From contig CAMWVQ010000006.1 in the NCBI GenBank assembly GCA_947177635.1, forward strand, positions 1-64,000: DNA of 64,000 bases, written 5' to 3'. Positions 9,402-19,066 of the stretch are shown in pieces (the first letter of the stretch is position 1; each line of letters starts with the position of its first letter). The position numbers and the translations under genes are program-made. The DNA is from an uncultured Porphyromonadaceae bacterium. GTDB taxonomy: Bacteria > Bacteroidota > Bacteroidia > Bacteroidales > Muribaculaceae. The notes under the pieces were generated by a model. It was given only the letters and a program-made list of their open reading frames with translations, was not told where the DNA came from and did no database searches.

Positions 9402-10300
9402 TGCTGCCCCATATCAATATTGACAGAATGAACGCGGAGCGACGAATGCAGGGGGGATTGGCCCCGGTGGAGACAAGAGGCGGACACCCCCTGGTGTCAG
9501 TCATTATGCCTGCTTACAACCAGGGAAAGTATATCGGTGAGGCGCTTGACTCCCTGCTGAGGCAGACTTATGAGAACTGGGAAGTGCTGATTGTGGATGA
9601 CGGTTCGCCCGACAATGTTGCGGAGACAGTCAAGCCATACCTTGAGTCAGACCCGCGTATAAGGTTTTTCCACACGGAAAACCGGGGAGTGTCGGCCGCC
9701 CGTAATTATGCGGTCGGCATGTCGGGTGGGGTTTTCATATTGCCGCTTGATGCCGATGACACGATTGAGCCGGATTACATAAGGAAATGTGTCGACGTGT
9801 TCGAGTCAGCGCCGTCCACTGATGTGGTTTATTGCCAGTGGCGTTATTTCGGGGCCGATGACCGGACCCCCGACATTTCATATCCCGGCTACAGGTCACT
9901 GTTGCTCTGCAACCGCATTTTTGTCACGGCGATGATGCGCCGTGACAAATTCCTGAGTGCCGGCGGGTTTGACGAAGCCATGCGCAAAGGTTTGGAAGAC
10001 TGGGAATTCTGGATTCGCTTCCTGGATGAGGAGTCAATCGTGGTCCAGATTTCACAAAAGTTGTTCAATTATCGGATAAAGGAAAGCTCCAGGAATGTCG
10101 AAGCCCACAAAGGCACCGGGCTGTTTGACATCGAGCTTTACATACTGGCAAAGCACAAGGAAACATACAACAGGTATTTCGGCTCTCCAATCATAGGGCT
10201 TGGCGGATTTGCCCGTGATGCGCGGAAGTACAGGCAAAAGTATGACAGGGTGTTTTACCGGCGTTTGTGGCATTGGATGAATGGCTTGTTCCGGAAATAG
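9401..10300 (+). CDS. Glycosyltransferase family 2
   Basis: PLVSVIMPAYNQGKYIGEALDSLLRQTYENWEVLIVDDGSPDN; DADD motif; start overlaps previous stop (TGATG). Confidence 0.9.
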   Translation: MLPHINIDRMNAERRMQGGLAPVETRGGHPLVSVIMPAYNQGKYIGEALDSLLRQTYENWEVLIVDDGSPDNVAETVKPYLESDPRIRFFHTENRGVSAARNYAVGMSGGVFILPLDADDTIEPDYIRKCVDVFESAPSTDVVYCQWRYFGADDRTPDISYPGYRSLLLCNRIFVTAMMRRDKFLSAGGFDEAMRKGLEDWEFWIRFLDEESIVVQISQKLFNYRIKESSRNVEAHKGTGLFDIELYILAKHKETYNRYFGSPIIGLGGFARDARKYRQKYDRVFYRRLWHWMNGLFRK

Positions 10301-10504
10301 GCCTTAAACAAACAAAAGCTCTGTTAAAAAGAGTGATATTTGATTTTTTTTGTTAACTTTGTAGCGGTTTTTGCGCCTTGACCCCCTGAAATCCCCCTCC
10401 CTTGTCGTTTTTGAGGAGAATCGGGAGGTGTTCGGGTGCAGGATTTATTGTTGTTTGGTTGCCACGTTGTTGGTGGCAATTGATTGATAAACAAAAAGAT
10501 AATA

Positions 10505-12436
10505 ATGATTAACATCACGTTTCCCGATAATTCGGTAAAACAGTACGAAGCCGGGGTGACTCCCCTTGAAATCGCCCGCAGCCTCTCGCCGCAGCTTGCG
10601 CGTGAGGTGCTTGCCGCATCCGTTAACGACCAGGAGTGGGATCTCAGCCGTCCCGTCAACGAAGATGCTTCCGTCAAACTTTTCAAATGGGATGATCCTG
10701 AAGGCAAGCACGCTTTCTGGCACTCCTCTGCCCACCTTCTCGCCGAGGCCCTCCAGGAGCTTTATCCCGGGGTGAAGTTCGGCATCGGTCCGGCAATCGA
10801 GAATGGCTTCTATTACGACATAGACCCCAACGGTCACAGCATCACAGCCGCTGACTTCCCCGCGATTGAGGCAAAGATGCTCGAACTCGCGCGCCGCGAC
10901 GAGCAGATTGTCAGGGCGGACATTACCAAGGCTGACGCCCTCAAGATGTTCGGCGACCGCAACGAGGAATACAAATGCGAGCTTATCTCCGAACTGGAGG
11001 ATGGCTCGATAACCACCTACACCCAGGGAGCGTTCACCGACCTCTGCCGTGGCCCGCATCTCCCTTCTACCGGGGTCATCAAGGCTTGCAAGGTGATGTC
11101 TCTCGCCGGAGCCTACTGGCGTGGCGACGAAAAACGCAACCAGCTTGTCCGCGTCTACGGAATCACCTTCCCCAAGAAGAAGATGCTCGACGAGTATCTC
11201 GTCCTTCTTGAAGAGGCCAAGAAACGCGACCACCGCAAGCTCGGCAAGGAGATGGAGCTGTTTGCCTTCTCCACCAATGTCGGCGCCGGTCTTCCCCTCT
11301 GGCTCCCCAAGGGGGCCGCTTTGCGTGACCGTCTCGAGCAGTTCCTCCGCAAGATTCAGAAGAAATATGGTTACCAGCAGGTAATCACTCCCCATATCGG
11401 CAACAAGCAGCTTTATGTGACCTCAGGCCACTATGCGAAGTATGGCAAGGACTCATTCCAGCCCATCCACACTCCGCAGGAGGGTGAGGAGTATATGCTC
11501 AAGCCGATGAACTGTCCTCACCACTGTGAGATTTTCAAGACGTCGCCCCGCTCTTACCGTGAGCTGCCCCTCCGCCTGGCGGAATTCGGCACCGTCTACC
11601 GCTACGAGCAGACCGGTGAGCTTCACGGCCTTACCCGTGTGCGCGGATTCACCCAGGATGACGCCCACATCTTCTGTGCCCCCGACCAGATCAAGGATGA
11701 GTTCCTCAAAGTCATGGACATCATCCTGTATATCTTCAACGCCCTGAAATTCGACAACTACGAGGCTCAGATTTCACTGCGCGACCCCAACAACAAGGAG
11801 AAATATATCGGTTCGGACGAGAACTGGCACCTCGCGGAGCAGGCCATCATCGAGGCCTGTGAGGAGAAGGGTCTCAAAGCCCGCAAGGAGCTTGGCGAAG
11901 CTGCTTTCTACGGCCCGAAGCTCGACTTCATGGTCAAGGACGCGATCGGCCGCCGCTGGCAGCTGGGCACCATCCAGGTTGACTACAACCTTCCCGAGCG
12001 GTTCCAGCTCGAATATACCGGTGCCGACAACCAGAAGCATCGCCCTGTGATGATTCACCGCGCGCCGTTCGGCTCCCTGGAACGATTCGTGGCCGTGCTG
12101 CTTGAGCACACCGCCGGCAAGTTCCCCCTCTGGCTCTCCCCCGAACAGGCCATCATCCTCCCGATTTCTGAGAAATTCAACGACTACGCATATGAGGTGG
12201 CACGCCAGCTCAACGAGCTTGACGTCCGCGTGACGGTGGATGACCGCAACGAGAAAATCGGCCGCAAGATACGCGACAATGAGCTCAAGCGCATTCCGTA
12301 TATGCTTGTCGTAGGGGAGAAGGAGGCCGAGAACGGCGAAGTCTCTGTCCGCAAGCAGGGAGAAGGCGACAAGGGGACTATGAAAGTTGCCGAATTCGCC
12401 GAAGAAATCAACTGCCTCGTGAAAGAACTCCAGTAA
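10505..12436 (+). CDS. thrS: Threonyl-tRNA synthetase
   Basis: TGS domain, [26 protein letters not shown], class II motifs. Confidence 0.97.
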   Translation: MINITFPDNSVKQYEAGVTPLEIARSLSPQLAREVLAASVNDQEWDLSRPVNEDASVKLFKWDDPEGKHAFWHSSAHLLAEALQELYPGVKFGIGPAIENGFYYDIDPNGHSITAADFPAIEAKMLELARRDEQIVRADITKADALKMFGDRNEEYKCELISELEDGSITTYTQGAFTDLCRGPHLPSTGVIKACKVMSLAGAYWRGDEKRNQLVRVYGITFPKKKMLDEYLVLLEEAKKRDHRKLGKEMELFAFSTNVGAGLPLWLPKGAALRDRLEQFLRKIQKKYGYQQVITPHIGNKQLYVTSGHYAKYGKDSFQPIHTPQEGEEYMLKPMNCPHHCEIFKTSPRSYRELPLRLAEFGTVYRYEQTGELHGLTRVRGFTQDDAHIFCAPDQIKDEFLKVMDIILYIFNALKFDNYEAQISLRDPNNKEKYIGSDENWHLAEQAIIEACEEKGLKARKELGEAAFYGPKLDFMVKDAIGRRWQLGTIQVDYNLPERFQLEYTGADNQKHRPVMIHRAPFGSLERFVAVLLEHTAGKFPLWLSPEQAIILPISEKFNDYAYEVARQLNELDVRVTVDDRNEKIGRKIRDNELKRIPYMLVVGEKEAENGEVSVRKQGEGDKGTMKVAEFAEEINCLVKELQ

Positions 12437-12507
12437 TTCCGCCGGTTCGACGAACAGAAATCACGGAAAGGATGTTCACCTTAGAAAGAATCACCAACCA
12501 ATACTGA

Positions 12508-13353
12508 ATGGATAAGAAACCCAGTAACTCCGGAGGATCACGTCCCTCCAATTATGGAAGCCCGAGCCATAGCGGCGGGGCTCCCCGACAGGCCGGCAGC
12601 GGCCAGCATTCCTCATCCTCACAGGGCGGCTACGGCCAGCGTGGCCCCGGTGCGCCGCGTCCCGCAGGCACATCGGCACCCCGTCCCGCCGGCTCCGGCG
12701 CCGGACGTCCCGGAGGATTTTCCGGTCCCCGCCCCGGAGGCCCGCGCCCCGGAGGTTTCGGTGGTCCCCGTCCCGGAGGTTTCGGAGGCCCGCGTCCCGC
12801 AGGGATGCGTCCCCCGCTGACCGGTCCCCGTCCGCCCCGTAAGGAGGAGCCTTACAACATCAACGAACGCATCCACGCCAAGGAGGTACGCCTCGTGGGT
12901 GACAATGTTGAAAATGGTGTTGTATCCCTCCAGCAGGCGTTGAAACTTGCAGACGAGATGGAGCTCGACCTGGTGGAAATCTCTCCCACCGCCCAGCCAC
13001 CGGTATGCAAGATTCTTGACTATTCCAAATTCCTCTACCAGCAGAAGAAGCGCCAGAAGGAGCAGAAGGCCAAGGCTACCAAGGTTGTGGTCAAAGAAAT
13101 CCGTTTCGGTCCCCAGACCGACGACCACGACTACAACTTCAAGCTCAAGCACGCCCAGAGCTTCCTCCAGGAGGGTTCGAAAGTAAAAGCCTATGTCTTC
13201 TTCAAGGGACGTTCGATTCTCTTCAAAGAGCAGGGAGAGGTTCTGCTGCTCCGCTTCGCCAATGACCTCGAGGAGCTTGGAAAGGTAGAGCAGATGCCGG
13301 TTCTTGAAGGGAAACGTATGACAATCATGCTTTCCCCGAAGAAAAAAGCTTGA
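12508..13353 (+). CDS. infC: Translation initiation factor IF-3 with Gly/Pro/Arg-rich N-terminal extension
   Basis: [18 protein letters not shown]...[22 protein letters not shown]...[22 protein letters not shown]; preceded by about 100 aa GGPRPGGF-type repeats. Confidence 0.95.
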   Translation: MDKKPSNSGGSRPSNYGSPSHSGGAPRQAGSGQHSSSSQGGYGQRGPGAPRPAGTSAPRPAGSGAGRPGGFSGPRPGGPRPGGFGGPRPGGFGGPRPAGMRPPLTGPRPPRKEEPYNINERIHAKEVRLVGDNVENGVVSLQQALKLADEMELDLVEISPTAQPPVCKILDYSKFLYQQKKRQKEQKAKATKVVVKEIRFGPQTDDHDYNFKLKHAQSFLQEGSKVKAYVFFKGRSILFKEQGEVLLLRFANDLEELGKVEQMPVLEGKRMTIMLSPKKKA

Positions 13354-13446
13354 AAAAACATCTCAGAGGGCAATAATATGCCTGATGACGCGTTGTATAA
13401 GATGGTGTCGCCGACACCAAACTAATCAATTCATAAATTAACAAAA

Positions 13447-13644
13447 ATGCCAAAGATTAAGACTAATTCCGGTGCCAAAAAGAGGTTCGCCCTTACCGGA
13501 ACAGGAAAGATCAAGAGAAAACATGCTTACAAGAGTCACATTCTGACGAAGAAGACCAAGAAGCAGAAGAGAAACCTCACCCACTTCGGCACAGTCAACA
13601 AGGTAGACGAAGCCAACGTAAAGGCATTACTTGGCCTGAAGTAA
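13447..13644 (+). CDS. rpmI: 50S ribosomal protein L35
   Basis: [44 protein letters not shown]. Confidence 0.97.
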   Translation: MPKIKTNSGAKKRFALTGTGKIKRKHAYKSHILTKKTKKQKRNLTHFGTVNKVDEANVKALLGLK

Positions 13645-13806
13645 TCCGGATTCCTTTCAGGAACCGCATTCTTCAACCCGAAGAGCCTGAGGGTTTCACC
13701 CACAGATTATCCCCGACTTTCCGCGCTACTCTTGACGCCGGATGTTAGGGCGAAGGCAACCGGACCGGCCTGAGCAATTCCAAGTGGTCCGAAATCTACT
13801 AACCGG

Positions 13807-13860
13807 ATGTCATGCCGCAAGAGCAACGGCATTCAACATCAACCCCGTTGCCGCTGACAT
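13807..13860 (+). promoter_or_regulatory. Candidate RNA switch/leader immediately upstream of rplT
   Basis: ATGTCA...GCAACGG...CCGTTGC...TGACAT nested stems, competing with hairpin ATGCCG-caagagcaa-CGGCAT sharing the CGG of GCAACGG. Confidence 0.5.
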
Positions 13861-13878
13861 TCAAAACTTGTCAAAAAA

Positions 13879-14226
13879 ATGCCAAGATCAGTAAACCACG
13901 TAGCATCCCGCGCACGTCGTAAGAAAATCCTCAAATTAACCCGCGGTTACTTCGGTTGCCGTCGTAACGTGTGGACCGTTGCCAAGAACACTTGGGAAAA
14001 GGGTCTCACCTACGCTTACCGCGACCGTAAGAATAAAAAGCGTAACTTCCGTTCGCTTTGGATTCAGCGTATCAACGCCGCCGCCCGTCAGGAGGGTCTT
14101 TCCTACTCACAGCTTATGGGACTCATCCACAAGGCCGGCATCGAGATCAACCGCAAGGTTCTCGCCGACCTCGCCCTCAACAACCCCGCCGCATTCAAGG
14201 CTGTTGTTGACAAGGTGAAGGCTTAA
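13879..14226 (+). CDS. rplT: 50S ribosomal protein L20
   Basis: [37 protein letters not shown]...[24 protein letters not shown]. Confidence 0.97.
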   Translation: MPRSVNHVASRARRKKILKLTRGYFGCRRNVWTVAKNTWEKGLTYAYRDRKNKKRNFRSLWIQRINAAARQEGLSYSQLMGLIHKAGIEINRKVLADLALNNPAAFKAVVDKVKA

Positions 14227-14273
14227 GTCCTGAGCATAAGGCAATAGCTCCGACAATAAAGCCGGAGAAAAAC

Positions 14274-14313
14274 GACGGAATGCCGTAATCACGGCATTCC
14301 GTCTGTTTTTTTT
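14274..14313 (+). terminator. Intrinsic terminator of the rplT operon
   Basis: GACGGAATGCCG-taatca-CGGCATTCCGTC followed by TGTTTTTTTT. Confidence 0.9.
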
Positions 14314-14411
14314 GTGCTATTATTATAATGAGGGCTGCCTTATTGTTTCCTGCTGGTAGACAATTCAGCAGACTGACACTATCTGATAGACATAAGGTGG
14401 GCTGAAAGGGG

Positions 14412-15608
14412 TCAAATAACCGCGAGGCCTCCCTGGGATGTTTCCTTGTAGAGGGATGGTATGTCGTGGCCGGTCTGCTTCATGACCTCCACGATGCGGT
14501 CGAAGTCGACACGGTGCTGCCCGTCAGAAAAAGCCGCGTACAGGTTGGCGTCGAGGGCACGGGCAGCGGCGTAGGCGTTGCGTTCGATGCAGGGTATCTG
14601 CACGAGGCCGCAGACAGGGTCGCAAGTGAGTCCGAGATGATGTTCCAGCCCCATCTCCGCCGAGTATTCAATCTGGGCGGGAGTGCCGCCGAATAGTTGT
14701 GAGGCGGCTGCGGCTGCCATGGCGCAGGCTACGCCAACCTCCCCCTGGCATCCGACTTCGGCGCCCGACACGGAGGCATTGAACTTCACGACGTTGCCGA
14801 AAAGACCGGCTGTGGCCAGCGCACGAAGGATGCGGTTCTCAGAGAAGCCTTTGGAGGTGTGGAGATGGTAAAGCACTGCCGGCACGATTCCGCAGGAGCC
14901 GCATGTGGGGGCGGTGACGATTTCCCCTCCGGCGGCGTTTTCCTCGCTCACGGCCAGGGCGTAGGCGTAGACCAGGCCGCGGCTCTTGAGCGATGAGTTG
15001 TAGCCAGCAGCGTGAATGTAGTAGCTGACGGCTTTGCGGCGCACGCCGAGACCACCGGGGAGGACTCCCTCGGCCTCTATGCCGCGTTCGACAGCCGCCT
15101 TCATTACGTGCCATACCTCGCGCAGATAGTCCCATATGGCGGGGCCTTCGGTCTGGCCGACATATTCCCAGTAGCTCAGTCCGGTACGCTCACACAATTC
15201 GAGGATGTCTTTAATTTTTGTCATCGAGTATATGGCGTCGGCTGACTGACGGCTTTCACCTTCGCGCACGATATCGCCTCCGCCGATTGAGTAGTAGGTC
15301 TGGCCTGAAAGCGGTGTGCCGTCTGCGGCGAATCCCTCGAAACGGATGCCGTTGGTGTGGAAGGGGAGTACGGTCTCCGGTTTCCATATGATTTCAGCGG
15401 GCACGGTTGTGGTGAGTTCTTCGAGCACGGCCTTGTCGGTAAGGTGCCCCTTGCCGGTGGCCGCCAGAGAGCCGAAGAGGGTCACTTCGATGCGCGCGGT
15501 TTCCGGCGACATCTCTTTGAGGAACATCTGGGCGGCTTTGCGAGGTCCCATAGTATGTGAGCTTGAGGGGCCGCTACCAATCTTGTAAAGCTGGCGTATG
15601 GATTCCAT
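14412..15608 (-). CDS. sdaA: L-serine ammonia-lyase (iron-sulfur type)
   Basis: YKIGSGPSSSHTMGPRKAA; APTCGSCGIVPAVLYHL; GCQGEVGVACAMAAAA. Confidence 0.95.
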   Translation of the reverse strand: MESIRQLYKIGSGPSSSHTMGPRKAAQMFLKEMSPETARIEVTLFGSLAATGKGHLTDKAVLEELTTTVPAEIIWKPETVLPFHTNGIRFEGFAADGTPLSGQTYYSIGGGDIVREGESRQSADAIYSMTKIKDILELCERTGLSYWEYVGQTEGPAIWDYLREVWHVMKAAVERGIEAEGVLPGGLGVRRKAVSYYIHAAGYNSSLKSRGLVYAYALAVSEENAAGGEIVTAPTCGSCGIVPAVLYHLHTSKGFSENRILRALATAGLFGNVVKFNASVSGAEVGCQGEVGVACAMAAAAASQLFGGTPAQIEYSAEMGLEHHLGLTCDPVCGLVQIPCIERNAYAAARALDANLYAAFSDGQHRVDFDRIVEVMKQTGHDIPSLYKETSQGGLAVI

Positions 15609-15636
15609 CTGGTTATGGTCTGAATTGATGGAAGGG

Positions 15637-16413
15637 TCACTTCTCCTTGTGTCCTTCTGAAATGATGTAGTGCTTGACCTTCTGGAAGAGTCGTGTGGCG
15701 AATACGAAGTCGTTGAGGGCTTCGTTGGTTGTCGTGAATATGCGCTCCTTGTCGCCGACCCATTCGCGATGGCCTTTGTTGATGAAGATGATGTTTTCCC
15801 CGATGCCGAGCACGGAGTTCATGTCGTGGGTGTTTATGATGGTGGTTATGCCATACTCGTGGGTGATGTCGTGGAGCAGCTCGTCGATGAGAATCGAGGT
15901 GCGGGGGTCGAGGCCGGAGTTGGGCTCGTCGCAGAAGAGGTATTTGGGGTTGAGGGCGATGGCGCGGGCGATGGCCACACGCTTCTGCATACCTCCCGAT
16001 ATTTCCGAGGGGTATTTCTTTTCGGCTCCCTGGAGGTTCACTCGTTCAAGGCAGAAGCGAGCGCGGTCGAGTATTTCTCCCCTTGTCATAGATGTGAACA
16101 TCGTAAGGGGAAACATCACGTTGCCCAGCACTGTCTCGGAGTCAAAGAGTGCAGACCCCTGGAAAAGCATCCCGATTTCCTTGCGCAACTCCTTGACCTG
16201 GCGGGGATTCATCTTGAGGAAATCGCGGTTGTCGTAAAGGATTTCACCCTGCTCGGGTGTGACCAGGCCGACTATGGATTTCATCAGCACTGTCTTTCCA
16301 GAACCGCTCTGGCCGATAATCAAGTTAGTCTTGCCGGTGTAGAAGGTGGCGGAGACGTCGTGAAGGATGGTCTTCCCGTCGAACGATTTAGTTAGGTTCT
16401 TGACTTCGATCAT
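15637..16413 (-). CDS. ABC transporter ATP-binding protein, MlaF-like
   Basis: MIEVKNLTKSFDGKTILHDVS; GQSGSGKT; SGGMQKRVAIARAIALNP; CDEPNSGLDP; adjacent MlaE permease. Confidence 0.9.
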   Translation of the reverse strand: MIEVKNLTKSFDGKTILHDVSATFYTGKTNLIIGQSGSGKTVLMKSIVGLVTPEQGEILYDNRDFLKMNPRQVKELRKEIGMLFQGSALFDSETVLGNVMFPLTMFTSMTRGEILDRARFCLERVNLQGAEKKYPSEISGGMQKRVAIARAIALNPKYLFCDEPNSGLDPRTSILIDELLHDITHEYGITTIINTHDMNSVLGIGENIIFINKGHREWVGDKERIFTTTNEALNDFVFATRLFQKVKHYIISEGHKEK

Positions 16414-17165
16414 TGCAGCAGTACTTTTGTCAGTATGACGTCGAACAGTAGAATCAGGATGGAGGATGAGACCACGGCGTTGGTCGATGCCTTGCCGACC
16501 TGAAGTGCGCCGCCTTTGACGTAGTATCCGAAGAATGACGCTACGGAAGCTATGATGTAGGCGAACACGAGGCTCTTGATAAGGCCGTACCAGACATACC
16601 ATTCGTTGAAGAACGCCTGTATGCCGTAAGTGTAACGGGCCGTCGAGATGAGGTCGGTGAATATGGTGACGAGGTAGCCGCCGAGAATCGATGTGCCGAT
16701 GCAGAATACGCTCAGTACAGGCATGAATCCAACGAACGCGACTATCTTGGGCAACACGAGGTAGTTGACCGAGTTCACGCCCATGATTTCAAGGGCGTCT
16801 ATCTGCTCGGTGACCCTCATCGTGCCTATTTCCGATGCGATGTTCGAACCGACTTTTCCCGCGAGAATCAGGCAGAGGATAGAGTTGGAGAACTCCAGAA
16901 GCACGATGTCTCGGGTTGCCAGGCCTACAGAATAGGCGGGCATCAGAGGGTTGGAGGTGTTCAGTTTCATCTGAATGGTACATACCGCGCCGATGAAGAC
17001 TGAAATCACTATGACAAGGGGGATGGAATCGACCCCGAGCTTCGTGACCTCCTGGAGGGTGCGGCGTGAGAACACTTTCCACTTGTCGGGTATCGAGAAA
17101 GCCTTGGCAATGAACATACAGTATCTGCCAAATTGGCTTAAAGATGTCGTGAGGAGCATAATCAA
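16410..17165 (-). CDS. MlaE-family lipid ABC permease
   Basis: MlaE signatures LILAGKVGSNIASEIGTMRVTEQIDALEIMGVNSVNYLVLPKI; ATG start at 17159 also possible. Confidence 0.92.
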   Translation of the reverse strand: MIMLLTTSLSQFGRYCMFIAKAFSIPDKWKVFSRRTLQEVTKLGVDSIPLVIVISVFIGAVCTIQMKLNTSNPLMPAYSVGLATRDIVLLEFSNSILCLILAGKVGSNIASEIGTMRVTEQIDALEIMGVNSVNYLVLPKIVAFVGFMPVLSVFCIGTSILGGYLVTIFTDLISTARYTYGIQAFFNEWYVWYGLIKSLVFAYIIASVASFFGYYVKGGALQVGKASTNAVVSSSILILLFDVILTKVLLQ

Positions 17166-17336
17166 TTGGAAATAAGTCGGTTGTTATAACTTATAAACGC
17201 TTCGTGAATTTTCGATGAAGCTGTTTTCCTACCACAAAGGTAAGAAATTTTCCACAAAAATGCCATCCGGCTATTAATATACGGTGAAAATTTCGTAATT
17301 TCGCCCTCAAAATAATCCTTTTATCCCAGAAGAACA

Positions 17337-17960
17337 ATGCTTATCATCGGTATCGCCGGAGGAACCGGCTCAGGCAAAACGACTGTCGTCAACAAGATAC
17401 TCTCGAGCTTCCCGGCCGGAGAGGTTGCCGTCATACCGCAGGATTCTTACTACAAGGATTCCTCGCATATCCCGCCAGAGGAACGTAGCAAGATAAATTT
17501 CGACGAACCGAACGCAATCGAGTGGAGCCTTCTGGTAGAGCATCTGCGGCAGCTCAAGGCCGGGAAAGCTGTCGATATGCCGACATACAGCTATCTCACA
17601 TGCACCCGTCAGGAGGAGACCGTCAGGGTGGAACCCCGCGATGTGGTCATCGTGGAGGGAATCCTCGTGCTTACCGATCCGGTGTTGCGCCAGATGATGG
17701 ATGTGAAATGTTTTGTTGACGCCGACGCCGACGACCGCCTCATAAGGGTCATCGCGCGTGACTGCATAGAGCGCGGGCGCACACCTCAGATGGTGATTGA
17801 CCGTTATGAGGATGTGCTCAAGCCGATGCACTGCCAGTATATAGAACCGTGCAAACGTTTCGCCGACCTTATCATCCCGCAGGGTGGCAAGAACTCCGTG
17901 GCGATAGTGTTGCTCACCGACTATATCGACGGTCGTCTCAAGAAAGCTGGAAGCAAGTAA
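17337..17960 (+). CDS. udk: Uridine kinase
   Basis: [47 protein letters not shown]. Confidence 0.93.
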   Translation: MLIIGIAGGTGSGKTTVVNKILSSFPAGEVAVIPQDSYYKDSSHIPPEERSKINFDEPNAIEWSLLVEHLRQLKAGKAVDMPTYSYLTCTRQEETVRVEPRDVVIVEGILVLTDPVLRQMMDVKCFVDADADDRLIRVIARDCIERGRTPQMVIDRYEDVLKPMHCQYIEPCKRFADLIIPQGGKNSVAIVLLTDYIDGRLKKAGSK

Positions 17961-17971
17961 CAACAGGGGAG

Positions 17972-18757
17972 ATGCAGGAAGGGACAGAAGAAAAGATGGT
18001 GCTGCGCACCGAGAACCTTGTCAAGAAATATGGTAGCCGCACAGTGGCCAACCATGTGTCGATAGATGTGACCCAGGGTGAAATCGTTGGGCTGCTCGGG
18101 CCTAACGGGGCCGGGAAGACAACCACCTTTTATATGACCACCGGCCTTATCACCCCTAATGAGGGGCGCATATTCCTCAACGACAAGGACATCACGAAAT
18201 ATCCGGTTTACCGGCGGGCTAAGAACGGTATCGGTTATCTCGCCCAGGAGGCATCGGTGTTCAGGAAGCTGTCGGTCGAGAACAACATAAAGTCTATTCT
18301 CGAGATGACCGGATTGTCGAAGGAGGAGCAGCGCGACAAGCTTGAAAGCCTGATTGCCGAATTCAGGCTCCAGAAGGTAAGGAAGAATCTCGGAGACCAG
18401 CTTTCGGGAGGTGAGCGCCGCCGCACGGAAATCGCAAGGTGTCTGGCGATAAATCCCAAATTCATAATGCTCGATGAGCCTTTCGCCGGGGTTGACCCTA
18501 TCGCGGTTGAAGACATCCAGGAGGTTGTCTATCGTCTCAAAGAGAAGAACATCGGCATTCTGATCACTGACCATAACGCCCAGGAGACGCTGCGTATCAC
18601 AGACCGCGCATATCTTCTCTTCGAGGGGAAAATCCTGTTCCAGGGAACTTCAGAGGAGTTGGCGGAGAACCCTGTGGTCAGAGAGAAATATCTCGGGCGA
18701 AGCTTCATCTTCTACCGCAAGAAATTCGACGCGAGGGGCACAGCGGACAGTAATTGA
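17972..18757 (+). CDS. lptB: LPS export ABC transporter ATP-binding protein
   Basis: [87 protein letters not shown]. Confidence 0.94.
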   Translation: MQEGTEEKMVLRTENLVKKYGSRTVANHVSIDVTQGEIVGLLGPNGAGKTTTFYMTTGLITPNEGRIFLNDKDITKYPVYRRAKNGIGYLAQEASVFRKLSVENNIKSILEMTGLSKEEQRDKLESLIAEFRLQKVRKNLGDQLSGGERRRTEIARCLAINPKFIMLDEPFAGVDPIAVEDIQEVVYRLKEKNIGILITDHNAQETLRITDRAYLLFEGKILFQGTSEELAENPVVREKYLGRSFIFYRKKFDARGTADSN

Positions 18758-18772
18758 CCGCCTGGCTGTTAG

Positions 18773-19006
18773 TTATTTCTGCCTGTCGCCTTTTAACGGG
18801 TCTATATGGCCGAACATATTTCCCTCTTTCACGGCTTTCCGGTAAGAGAGGAAACATTTGAGTGAGACAAGGAATATGCAGACCGATGACAGCAGTTGCC
18901 ACCATTCTCCCCCGGTCAAGACATCTATCACCCTTGAAACTATTATGGCTCCACCGACAATAGTCAGTGTGAGCCATATGTTGCGTTTTACCTTGTTGCT
19001 GATCAT
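18773..19006 (-). CDS. Small membrane protein (77 aa)
   Basis: Two hydrophobic segments; located between lptB and lon. Confidence 0.5.
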   Translation of the reverse strand: MISNKVKRNIWLTLTIVGGAIIVSRVIDVLTGGEWWQLLSSVCIFLVSLKCFLSYRKAVKEGNMFGHIDPLKGDRQK

Positions 19007-19029
19007 CTTTTTTATATGTATGACGCGTT

Positions 19030-19066
19030 GCCCCGGCCAAAAGTTGCTCTTCGCCGGGCTTTTTTA
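19030..19066 (+). terminator. Terminator-like hairpin, + strand
   Basis: CCCCGGC...GCCGGGCTTTTTTA, convergent with lon. Confidence 0.5.

Noticed and set aside
7287-10300. Novel polysaccharide system in the glycosyltransferase trio
   Set aside because: GT2-WbsX-GT2 is an ordinary surface-glycan gene set; nothing unusual in motifs
10445-11395. 316-aa ORF antisense to thrS
   Set aside because: Shadow of thrS, low-information composition
14314-14411. Bacteroidales-1 type RNA downstream of rplT
   Set aside because: I recall this motif being associated with L20 genes, but the gap after the terminator is only about 100 nt and no long rod structure was visible
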